64,000 bases of DNA from VRUE01 sp963805455 (GTDB lineage Bacteria > Actinomycetota > Thermoleophilia > Solirubrobacterales > 70-9): contig CAWDUJ010000006.1 in the NCBI GenBank assembly GCA_963805455.1, positions 62,001 to 126,000 on the forward strand. The letters run 5' to 3'. The notes under the pieces were generated by a model. It had not been told where the DNA came from. It worked only from the letters and a program-made list of their open reading frames with translations, and searched no databases. Positions 49,609-56,597 of the stretch are shown here, piece after piece. The translations under genes were made by a program, and so were the position numbers. How positions within the stretch are numbered: the stretch's first letter is position 1; every line of letters begins with the position of its first letter.

Positions 49609-51072
49609 GTGACCGATCGCGATCCCCTGATCATCGTCTCCAACCGCGGTCCCGCCCAGTTCGACCGCGACGAGGCGGGCGAGCGGGTGGTTATGAGGGG
49701 CGGAGGCGGCCTGGTTACGGCGCTGTCGGGGCTCGTCTCCCACCGCGAGGCGCTCTGGATCGCCTCGGCGATGACCGACGAGGACATCGCGGTCTCCGAG
49801 GAGCGCGGCGGCCCGGTCGAGCTCTCGATCGACGGGATCGACTATCGGGTGCTGATGGTCGGCAGCGACCCCGAGGCCTACGACCGGTTCTACAACGTGA
49901 TCGCCAATCCCCTGCTGTGGTTCATCCAGCACTACCTCTGGGACCTCTCGAACGCTCCGGACGTTCGCCAGGAGGAGCTCGATGCCTGGGACTTCGGCTA
50001 CCAGACCGTCAACAGGGACATCGCCCGAGCGGTCCTGACCCAGATCGAGTCGAGGGAGCGGCCGCTGGTGATGCTCCACGACTACCACCTATACACCGTT
50101 CCCGGAATGATCCGCGAGGAGCGCGAGGACGCCTTCCTGCACCACTTCGTACACATCCCCTGGTCCCAGCCCGACAGCTGGCGGGTCCTGCCGGGCCGGA
50201 TCCGCGAGGCGATCTTCCGCGGCATGCTGGCTAACGACATCATCGGGTTCCACACCCACTCCTACTGTCTCAACTTCCTCCGCTGCTGCGACGAACTGCT
50301 CGAAGTAGACGTCGACTACGAGCAGGCCCTGGTTCGCCACGACGGCGGCCAGACCCTGGCCCGCGCATACCCGCTCTCGATCGACGCCGAGCGCCTCGCG
50401 CGGGCGGCCGAGTCATCGGAGGTGATGGCCGCCGAGCGCGAGGTGCTGGAGCGCCGCCGCGAGCACCTGATCATCAGGGTCGACCGCGCCGACCTCTCGA
50501 AGAACGTCCTTCGCGGCTTCACCGCCTTCGACACCTTCCTCCAGCAGCACCCGGAGTTCCGCGAGAAGGTCACCTTCATCGCCCACCTCCAGCCCTCGCG
50601 GCAGGACGTGCCCGAGTACGCCGAGTACCTGGAGCGGATCGAGGCGCTCGTCGCCGTCGTCAACCATCGCCACGGGACCACCGACTGGATGCCGATCGAT
50701 CTCAAGATCTACGAGAACTTCCCGGAGGCGGTCGCCCGCTACAAGCACTTCGACCTGCTGATGGTCAATTCGATCTTCGACGGGATGAATCTCGTCGCCA
50801 AGGAGGCGCCGGCGGTGAATACCCGCAACGGCGTCCTGATGCTCTCCGAGAACACCGGGTCCCACGAGGAGCTCTCCGACTGCGCCCTCTCGGTCAACCC
50901 GTTCGACATTCAGGAGCAGGCCGACGCGATCTACCGGGCGCTGACCATGGACCCCGAGGAGCGGCGGGTCCGGGCCCAGCATCTGAAGGAGATCATCTAC
51001 TCCCGGAACCCGGGGGACTGGGTCGACGATCAGCTGCACGACATAGAGGAGCTTCGCGAGAGGGTTGCTTAG
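49609..51072 (+). CDS. otsA: Trehalose-6-phosphate synthase (GT20)
   Basis: The 487-aa GT20 enzyme uses NDP-glucose and glucose-6-phosphate. It begins LIIVSNRGPAQFDRDEAGER and has GGGGLVTALSGLVSHREALW. Further family stretches are VMLHDYHLYTVPGMIREERE, FVHIPWSQPDSWRVLPGRIR, IIGFHTHSYCLNFLRCC, RVDRADLSKNVLRGFTAFDT and NSIFDGMNLVAKEAPAVNTR. The start is GTG 49609, 29 bp after the TreT-like gene. No trehalose-6-phosphate phosphatase gene is adjacent. A large hairpin follows the stop directly. Confidence 0.94.
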   Translation: MTDRDPLIIVSNRGPAQFDRDEAGERVVMRGGGGLVTALSGLVSHREALWIASAMTDEDIAVSEERGGPVELSIDGIDYRVLMVGSDPEAYDRFYNVIANPLLWFIQHYLWDLSNAPDVRQEELDAWDFGYQTVNRDIARAVLTQIESRERPLVMLHDYHLYTVPGMIREEREDAFLHHFVHIPWSQPDSWRVLPGRIREAIFRGMLANDIIGFHTHSYCLNFLRCCDELLEVDVDYEQALVRHDGGQTLARAYPLSIDAERLARAAESSEVMAAEREVLERRREHLIIRVDRADLSKNVLRGFTAFDTFLQQHPEFREKVTFIAHLQPSRQDVPEYAEYLERIEALVAVVNHRHGTTDWMPIDLKIYENFPEAVARYKHFDLLMVNSIFDGMNLVAKEAPAVNTRNGVLMLSENTGSHEELSDCALSVNPFDIQEQADAIYRALTMDPEERRVRAQHLKEIIYSRNPGDWVDDQLHDIEELRERVA

Positions 51073-51138
51073 TGAGGGTTGCTGGTCCTCCCTCCCGCCG
51101 CTTCGCGGGAGTTCGTGAGAGAGGACGAACAACCCTCA
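51073..51138 (+). terminator. Long imperfect hairpin immediately after otsA
   Basis: Starting at the base after the otsA stop, TGAGGGTTG (51073-51081) pairs with CAACCCTCA (51130-51138). Inside, GTCCTC pairs with GAGGAC, and CTCCCGC with GCGGGAG around a CGCTTC-type loop. The 66-nt structure has no T run. It is too ordered to be chance and may terminate transcription or stabilise the trehalose mRNA. Confidence 0.55.
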
Positions 51139-51185
51139 ATATCCAATCGTGGGGCGAAGCTCCTCTGTCTGGTGCTTGAAAGGGA

Positions 51186-51617
51186 GTGCGCCTACGGGTC
51201 CGTTGGTCATCAGCTGCGCGCGTTGGAGGCGTGGTGATGGCCGTGCTCGTCGCCGCGCAGGTTCTTCCTGATCTGCTGGCGCCGCCCGACCCGGCGCCGC
51301 TGCCGCCTGACGTCGGGTTGATCGGGGTCGAGCCGCCGCCCGCGCCACCGGCTGCGAGGGCCCCGGAGCACAGGGCCCGGGGTCGAGCGCCGAAGCTCCG
51401 ACCCGCCGGGGTCAGGCATCGCAAGGCGCCGAAGCCCACCCCCCGACGCCATCCGCCCGAGCATCCGGCGCCTCCACCGCCGGCACCAGAACCCGAAGCG
51501 TCGCAGCCGCCGGCGCCCACCCCGGCGCCCGAACCCGCACCGGAAGCGCCGGTGCCCCCGGCGCCGCCCGCGCCGCCGCCCGCCGATGACGGGTCGATGG
51601 AGTTCGCCCCCCGGTAG
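51186..51617 (+). CDS. Proline-rich membrane-anchored protein
   Basis: GTG 51186 gives a 143-aa product: a short basic N-terminus (VRLRVRWSSAARVGG), one hydrophobic helix (VVMAVLVAAQVLPDLLA), then about 110 residues dominated by Pro, Ala and Glu (PAPTPAPEPAPEAPVPPAPP-type). A later ATG at 51237 would shorten the N-terminus. It is probably an uncleaved anchor with a disordered wall-spanning tail. No function is recognised. It ends 19 bp before the rpsF start. Confidence 0.6.
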   Translation: MRLRVRWSSAARVGGVVMAVLVAAQVLPDLLAPPDPAPLPPDVGLIGVEPPPAPPAARAPEHRARGRAPKLRPAGVRHRKAPKPTPRRHPPEHPAPPPPAPEPEASQPPAPTPAPEPAPEAPVPPAPPAPPPADDGSMEFAPR

Positions 51618-51636
51618 CTATAGTGCGTCGCCGCTT

Positions 51637-52188
51637 TTGGCAGCAACACGCGAATACGAGCTGGTTCTGATGCTGGATGCGGGGCAGGACGCCCCGGCCC
51701 GCGACGCGCTCGCGCAACAGGCGCGCGCGCAGATCGAGGGCGGTGGAACCCTGAAGCACGAGAACAACTGGGGGCTGCGCAAGCTGGCCTACGAGATCGC
51801 GCAGCGAAACGAGGCCGACTACCGCTGGTTCCGGTTCGAGGCGGCCCCCGAACTGCTCGAGAAGATCGACCACAGCCTCAAGATCACCGACGGCGTCCTT
51901 CGGTTCCGGATCTTCAAAGTCGACCCCGACGCACCGGTGTTGGTCCCTCCGGCCACCGCTGCTCCCGGCCCCGAGTCCTCCCGCGAGCGCCCGTCCGGGC
52001 CGCCGCGGTCGGCGCCGGCGGCCGAGCCCACTCCCGAGCCAGTTGCGGAGCCCGCGGCAGAGGCGACTCCGGAACCCGCAGCCGATGCCGCCGCGGAGCC
52101 CGCCCCCGATGTGGCGGCAGAGCCCGCGCCTGAGCCCGCCGAGGCCGCCGAGCCGGCTCCCGAGGCCCCGGCCGAGCCCGCCGAGTAG
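51637..52188 (+). CDS. rpsF: Ribosomal protein bS6 with long acidic C-terminal extension
   Basis: S6 binds 16S rRNA with S18 in the small subunit. The core is clear: AATREYELVLMLDAGQDA, NNWGLRKLAYEIAQRNEADY and RWFRFEAAPELLEKIDHSLK. The protein is 183 aa against the usual 95-100. The last 80 residues are Ala/Pro/Glu repeats (PEPAADAAAEPAPDVAAEPA). The TTG at 51637 is the only start that keeps strand 1. A -10-like TATAGT lies 13-18 bases upstream and no ribosome site is visible, so the mRNA may be leaderless. It heads rpsF-ssb-rpsR-rplI. Confidence 0.92.
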   Translation: MAATREYELVLMLDAGQDAPARDALAQQARAQIEGGGTLKHENNWGLRKLAYEIAQRNEADYRWFRFEAAPELLEKIDHSLKITDGVLRFRIFKVDPDAPVLVPPATAAPGPESSRERPSGPPRSAPAAEPTPEPVAEPAAEATPEPAADAAAEPAPDVAAEPAPEPAEAAEPAPEAPAEPAE

Positions 52189-52291
52189 GGCTCCCCCGCT
52201 CTTTGCGGCTATTCCCGCCCCTAAGGGGGGAGAGCCCGCCGCCGCCGCTCTTAGACTGAGAGTTCAGAAAACGATCAGAGGAGTGAGTGCT

Positions 52292-52762
52292 GTGGCAGCT
52301 TCGAACATCAACGTCGTGGTCATCACGGGAAACCTGACCAGGGACCCGGAGCTGCGGAGCACCCCGGGTGGCACATCGGTCTGCAAGCTGCGGGTGGCCG
52401 TCAACAGCCGCCGCAAGAGCGGGCAGAGCGGCGAATGGGAGGACAAGCCCAACTACTTCGACGTCACCGTCTGGGGAGCCCAGGGCGAGAACTGTGCCAA
52501 CTACCTGTCGAAGGGCCGTCCGGTCGCGGTCGAAGGCCGGCTCGAGTGGCGCGAGTGGGAGGCCAAGGAGGGCGGCGGCAAACGCCAGGCGGTCGAAATC
52601 ATCGCCAACTCCGTCCAGTTCCTCGGCTCGCGCGACGGCTCGGGAGGCGGCAACGGCAACGGCTTCACCCCGAGCAGCGACGTCCCGGCGGATACCTCCG
52701 ACTACGAGGGAGCGCCGGCCGGAGGCGGCGGGGGCGGGTCCGACGACGACATTCCATTCTGA
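52292..52762 (+). CDS. ssb: Single-stranded DNA-binding protein
   Basis: GTG 52292 has AGGAG eight bases upstream and gives 156 aa. The OB fold has INVVVITGNLTRDPELRSTP, GTSVCKLRVAVNSRRK and NYFDVTVWGAQGENCANYLS. A Gly-rich linker leads to the acidic tip DDDIPF, which binds partner proteins. It coats single-stranded DNA in replication and repair. Placement between rpsF and rpsR is the conserved bacterial order. A second GTG nine bases earlier is less well spaced. Confidence 0.96.
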   Translation: MAASNINVVVITGNLTRDPELRSTPGGTSVCKLRVAVNSRRKSGQSGEWEDKPNYFDVTVWGAQGENCANYLSKGRPVAVEGRLEWREWEAKEGGGKRQAVEIIANSVQFLGSRDGSGGGNGNGFTPSSDVPADTSDYEGAPAGGGGGGSDDDIPF

Positions 52763-52815
52763 GCGCGGAGCGACGCGCGGCAACCCCCGCGGGTCTGTAG
52801 CATCCCGGGCCGCAA

Positions 52816-53085
52816 ATGGCTCGCACAAGAGAGACATCACAGGCCGGCCCCCGACGTGGTGGGCGCCGCGGCATGGAGCGCGTGCGTCCGCGGAAATACA
52901 CGCGGATCAACTCCGAGGCGGTCGACTACAAGGACCTCAACCTGCTGCGCCGGTTCCTCTCCGACAAGGGGAAGACCAGGGGCCGGCGGGTGACCGGGCT
53001 CTCGCGCAAGCACCAGCGCCAGCTCTCGGTCGCGGTCAAGCGGGCCAGGGAGATCGCTCTCCTGCCCTACGTCGGGGAGCGGTGA
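52816..53085 (+). CDS. rpsR: Ribosomal protein bS18
   Basis: The 89-aa protein contains the S18 core RKYTRINSEAVDYKDLNLLR, RFLSDKGKTRGRRVTGLSRK and HQRQLSVAVKRAREIALLPY. The N-terminus is longer than usual and basic (MARTRETSQAGPRRGGRRGM). There are no zinc-binding cysteines, so it is the zinc-independent form. It binds next to S6 in the small subunit. rplI follows after three bases. Confidence 0.96.
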   Translation: MARTRETSQAGPRRGGRRGMERVRPRKYTRINSEAVDYKDLNLLRRFLSDKGKTRGRRVTGLSRKHQRQLSVAVKRAREIALLPYVGER

Positions 53086-53088
53086 TCG

Positions 53089-53541
53089 GTGCCGCAGGCG
53101 ATCCTCCTCGAGGACGTCGACAGCCTCGGCCAGCGCGGTGAGCCGGTCGACGTCTCGCCTGGATACCTCCGCAACTTCCTGATCCCCCGCAAGCTCGCGG
53201 TGCCGGCGACCCCCGGCGCCCTCGAGGAGGCGCAGAGGCGCCAGGCCGTCGCCGAGAAGGCCGCGCAGGCCCGGGCCGAGCGCGAAGAGCGGGCAGCCTC
53301 ACTGCTTTCGAAGACGGTGCTGACGATCCACCAACGCGCGGGCGAGGACGGCAAGCTCTTCGGCTCGGTCGGCCCGAAGGAGATCGTCGAGGCGATCTCC
53401 GAGGCGCGCGAACTCCGCTTCGACCGGGACCAGGTGAAGCTCGAGCAGCCGATCCGCGAGATCGGGACCCACATGGTCGAGATCGAGCTCGCCGACGGCT
53501 CCGTCGCCTCGGTCAAGACGATCGTCGCCGAGGAGTCCTAG
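53089..53541 (+). CDS. rplI: Ribosomal protein bL9
   Basis: GTG 53089 gives 150 aa with the two-domain L9 plan. The N-terminal domain has AILLEDVDSLGQRGEPVDVS and PGYLRNFLIPRKLAVPATPG. A long central helix (EEAQRRQAVAEKAAQARAER) and a C-terminal domain (GKLFGSVGPKEIVEAISEAR) follow. It stabilises the L1 stalk region of the large subunit. It ends the ribosomal cluster and its stop is 4 bp before the apparent CTG start of a membrane protein gene. Confidence 0.96.
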   Translation: MPQAILLEDVDSLGQRGEPVDVSPGYLRNFLIPRKLAVPATPGALEEAQRRQAVAEKAAQARAEREERAASLLSKTVLTIHQRAGEDGKLFGSVGPKEIVEAISEARELRFDRDQVKLEQPIREIGTHMVEIELADGSVASVKTIVAEES

Positions 53542-53545
53542 GCCC

Positions 53546-54229
53546 CTGCCGCTGCGGTCGAGGACGCGACTCGACTGGGACCGCTCGGAGCGGGCGACAC
53601 TCGGCCTCGCGGTGGTCGCCCTCGGCGGCGCCGCGACGGTCCTCGTCAGCCAGTTCGGGCGGATGCTCAACCGCCGCTCCCAGGCTCCGGCCGAAGAAGA
53701 GAGCCTGGTCGAAGCGGCGCCGGCTGCGGCGCTGGACACGGTCGGCGTCGCGGTGACCGGCTACATCGAGACACCGCGCAGCGAGACGATCCTCTTCAAC
53801 CTCCTCGCCGGCTTCCTCGCGTCGTTCGCGCTGATCCGACTCTCCACCCTCGGGGTGCGTAGGAAGTGGCGTCCGTTCCGCGACATCCGGGTCGGGGAGC
53901 GCCACATCCATCACTTCGTGCCCGGAATCCTCCTCGCCTTCACCTCCGGGACCGTCGCGATGCTGACCGAGGACGAGGCGCTGGAAGAGGCCCTCGCGAT
54001 CCCGATGGGCGCCGGCATCGGCCTCACCTTCGACGAGGCGGCGCTGCTACTCGACCTCCGCGACGTCTACTGGACCAGGCAGGGGCTTCTCAGCGTCCAG
54101 CTCTCGCTCGGCGCCACCGCGATCCTCAGCATCGCGATCCTCACCCTGCGGATCCTCCGGCGCGGCGAGCGCACCCAGGAGAGCACCGGCCAGATCCCGC
54201 CGCCGCCGCGCGCGGCGGTCCCCGCCTGA
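53546..54229 (+). CDS. Integral membrane protein of unknown function, apparent CTG start
   Basis: The product has four or five helices: ATLGLAVVALGGAATVLVSQ, ILFNLLAGFLASFALIRLST, FVPGILLAFTSGTVAML and SLGATAILSIAILTLRILRR. The motif RVGERHIHHFVPG between helices is His-rich. GTG 53612 would cut off half of the first helix. The CTG at 53546, with GGAG ten bases upstream, gives a basic N-terminus (LPLRSRTRLDWDRSERATLG) and 227 aa. No ATG, GTG or TTG exists between the rplI stop and 53612 in this frame. The function is unknown. Confidence 0.75.
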   Translation: MPLRSRTRLDWDRSERATLGLAVVALGGAATVLVSQFGRMLNRRSQAPAEEESLVEAAPAAALDTVGVAVTGYIETPRSETILFNLLAGFLASFALIRLSTLGVRRKWRPFRDIRVGERHIHHFVPGILLAFTSGTVAMLTEDEALEEALAIPMGAGIGLTFDEAALLLDLRDVYWTRQGLLSVQLSLGATAILSIAILTLRILRRGERTQESTGQIPPPPRAAVPA

Positions 54230-54357
54230 ACCGCCGAGATTTCTTTTTGCCCTCCTTGCGGGGAGGTCCCTGTCAGTCCCGCCGGGCTCTGGTTTCCTTG
54301 GCGACGGGAGAGCCGGGGGAGATTTTGCCGCCGCGATCCCTCCTTAACTAGAACTCG

Positions 54358-55782
54358 ATGCCTCAGCCGCCGACAACCAACGTCCCGCCCCAGAACATCG
54401 AGGCTGAGGAATCCGTGCTGGGGGCGATGCTCGTCTCCGAGCCGGCCCTGAACCGGGTGTTCGTCGACGTCAAGCTCAGCGCCGAGGACTTCTACCTCGA
54501 CAAGCACGCTGTCATCTTCCGCTGCATCCACGACCTCCATGCGGCGTCGAAACCGGTCGACGAGCTGAGCGTCGGCGAGGGCCTGGTCCAGCGCAACGAG
54601 ATCGACGCGGCGGGCGGCAAGCACTACGTCTCGGAGCTGGCGGCAAAGGTCCCTGCTGCGGGGAACGCCGGCCACTACGCGGAGATCGTCCAGCAGAACT
54701 CGCTGCTGCGACGGCTCCTCGGAGCCGGCCAGGAGATCCAGGGGTGGGTGAACCAGCGCGACGGCGAACCGCGCGAGCTCACCGAGCGGGCCGAGAAGCT
54801 GCTGTTCGAAGTCGCCCACAAAGAGCAGGCCGGCGACTTCCGGATGCTCTCCGAGATCCTCCACGACGAGGTCGACCGACTCGAGAAGCTCTCCACCGGC
54901 GAGGCAGAGATGACGGGGACGCCCTCCGGGTTCAAGGACATCGACGCCGTCACCGGCGGCTTCCAGCCCGGCAACCTGATCATCGTCGCCGCCCGCCCCG
55001 CGATGGGGAAGAGCGCTCTGGTCGCCAACATCGCCGAAAACGTGGCGGTGAAGAAGAAACAGCCGGTGGCATTCTTCTCGCTCGAGATGTCCGAGGTCGA
55101 GCTCGCCCAGCGCTTCATCGCCTGCCGGGCGCGGATTCCCGGAGACAAACTCCGCAAGGGCCAGGTCGCGCAGAAGGACTGGCCGCAGGTCGTGCGGGCG
55201 TGCAATGAACTCGAGGACGCCCCGCTCTGGTTCGACGACTCCTCGGACCTCGGCATCCTCGATCTGCGGGCGAAGGCCAGGCGGCTCCACACCCAGGAGC
55301 AGGACAAAGGGGGCCTCGGCCTGGTGATCGTCGACTACCTGCAGCTGATGCGCTCCGACGACCACCGCGCCAACCGCGTCGAGCAGGTCGGCCAGATGAG
55401 CCGCGGCCTGAAGATCCTCGCCCGCGAGCTCGAGGTGCCGGTCCTGGCGATCTCCCAGCTCTCGCGCGCTCCCGAGCAGCGCACCCCGCCGAAGCCGATG
55501 CTCTCCGACCTGAGGGAGAGCGGGAACCTCGAGCAGGACGCCGACCTCGTCGCCTTCCTCTTCCGCGAGGACTACTACCGCGACCGCGAGGACGAGCCCG
55601 ACGGTCTCGCCGACGTGATCATCGCCAAGCATAGGAATGGCCCGATCGGGACGAAAAAGCTCGTCTTCATCGAGCGCTTTCCCAAATTCGCCGACTACTC
55701 GAGCCAGCAGAAGCCGATCGAGCAGCCGGCCGGGGAAGGGGCCCCGATCGACGACATCGCCGCCGTCGGCCCCGACTTCTGA
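54358..55782 (+). CDS. dnaB: Replicative DNA helicase DnaB
   Basis: The 474-aa hexameric helicase unwinds DNA at the replication fork. The N-terminal domain has PPQNIEAEESVLGAMLVSEP and FYLDKHAVIFRCIHDL. The RecA-like domain has LIIVAARPAMGKSALVANIA (Walker A), AFFSLEMSEVELAQRFIACR, GLVIVDYLQLM (Walker B) and AISQLSRAPEQR (motif H4). GSGNLEQDADLVAFLFRED-type residues near the end carry the arginine finger region. There is no intein. The stop overlaps the start of a DnaC-like loader gene (TGATG). Confidence 0.97.
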   Translation: MPQPPTTNVPPQNIEAEESVLGAMLVSEPALNRVFVDVKLSAEDFYLDKHAVIFRCIHDLHAASKPVDELSVGEGLVQRNEIDAAGGKHYVSELAAKVPAAGNAGHYAEIVQQNSLLRRLLGAGQEIQGWVNQRDGEPRELTERAEKLLFEVAHKEQAGDFRMLSEILHDEVDRLEKLSTGEAEMTGTPSGFKDIDAVTGGFQPGNLIIVAARPAMGKSALVANIAENVAVKKKQPVAFFSLEMSEVELAQRFIACRARIPGDKLRKGQVAQKDWPQVVRACNELEDAPLWFDDSSDLGILDLRAKARRLHTQEQDKGGLGLVIVDYLQLMRSDDHRANRVEQVGQMSRGLKILARELEVPVLAISQLSRAPEQRTPPKPMLSDLRESGNLEQDADLVAFLFREDYYRDREDEPDGLADVIIAKHRNGPIGTKKLVFIERFPKFADYSSQQKPIEQPAGEGAPIDDIAAVGPDF

Positions 55783-56504
55783 TGGCGATCCCCCGCACCG
55801 AGCCATTCGCCGCCTGCCCGCTCGCCGTCTGCGACGGGTCAGGCTGGATCCTCGGGCCCGAAGACGTCGCCCGGCCGTGCGAGTGCCGCGAAGAGCGACT
55901 GCGGCGTGGGCGCAGCCGCGGGGTCGCCTCGGTGATCCCGCCCCGCTACCGCGGTGTCTCCTTCGACCGGCCGCCGGTGAGCGACATGGCACGGGACCTC
56001 TCGACGCGGGCGGCGGTCGGTGAGATCCGCTCCTTCGTCGACGAGCTCGGCGGACGGCTCGGCGAGGGGCGTGGCCTCTGGCTGTTCGGCGACACCGGGA
56101 CCGGCAAGACGACGCTCGCGATGCTCGTCTCCAAGAGCGCGATCGAGGCTGGCCGCTCGGTTGCGATCTACTCGCTGCCGAAGCTGCTGGCGAGGATCCG
56201 GCGCACCTTCGAGTCCGAGCCAGGCGGCGACTCCTACCTCTCCTTCTTCGAGCGGCTGACCTCGGTCGACCTCCTCCACATCGACGACCTCGGCGCGGAG
56301 AAGCGCTCCGACTGGGTCCTCGAGCAGCTCTACGCGCTGATCAACGAGCGCTACGAGGCCCAGCGCTCGGTCCTGGTGACCACCAACCTCCCCCACGAGG
56401 AGCTCGAGACCCAGATCGGCGCCCGCACCGTTTCCCGCCTGACGCAGATGTGCGACGAGGTGCCCCTGTTCGGCGATGACCGGCGCTACGGCAAAGTCGC
56501 CTGA
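55782..56504 (+). CDS. DnaC/DnaI-like helicase loader ATPase
   Basis: The 240-aa AAA+ ATPase has an N-terminal four-cysteine motif (ACPLAVCDGSGW, RPCECREERL) that probably binds zinc. Walker A is GDTGTGKTTLAMLVSKS and Walker B is LLHIDDLGAEKRSDWV. Sensor I is LVTTNLPHEEL and the arginine-finger region SRLTQMCDEV. Coupling to dnaB by TGATG overlap supports a helicase-loading role. Such fused gene order is known in several bacterial groups. The nearby leader ORF copy C begins 24 bp after its stop. Confidence 0.9.
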   Translation: MAIPRTEPFAACPLAVCDGSGWILGPEDVARPCECREERLRRGRSRGVASVIPPRYRGVSFDRPPVSDMARDLSTRAAVGEIRSFVDELGGRLGEGRGLWLFGDTGTGKTTLAMLVSKSAIEAGRSVAIYSLPKLLARIRRTFESEPGGDSYLSFFERLTSVDLLHIDDLGAEKRSDWVLEQLYALINERYEAQRSVLVTTNLPHEELETQIGARTVSRLTQMCDEVPLFGDDRRYGKVA

Positions 56505-56528
56505 TACCAGGCACAATCCCCTTTCGCC

Positions 56529-56597
56529 ATGACTGCGGAGCGAGCAAGGGTCCATATCTGGTTCTTCGTGCAGCGAGTGAAGCAGGAAAGGTTGTAA
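56529..56597 (+). CDS. 22-residue leader ORF, repeated element copy C
   Basis: ATG 56529 opens MTAERARVHIWF, then FVQRVKQERL and TAA. The TAA (56595-56597) overlaps the ATG of purA (TAATG). CAGGAAAGG inside the ORF would serve as the purA ribosome binding site. Compared with copy B it has two Ala-to-Val changes, one synonymous change (GAG to GAA) and a different last two codons. No Shine-Dalgarno sequence precedes it, and only about 24 bp separate it from the previous gene. Confidence 0.65.
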   Translation: MTAERARVHIWFFVQRVKQERL

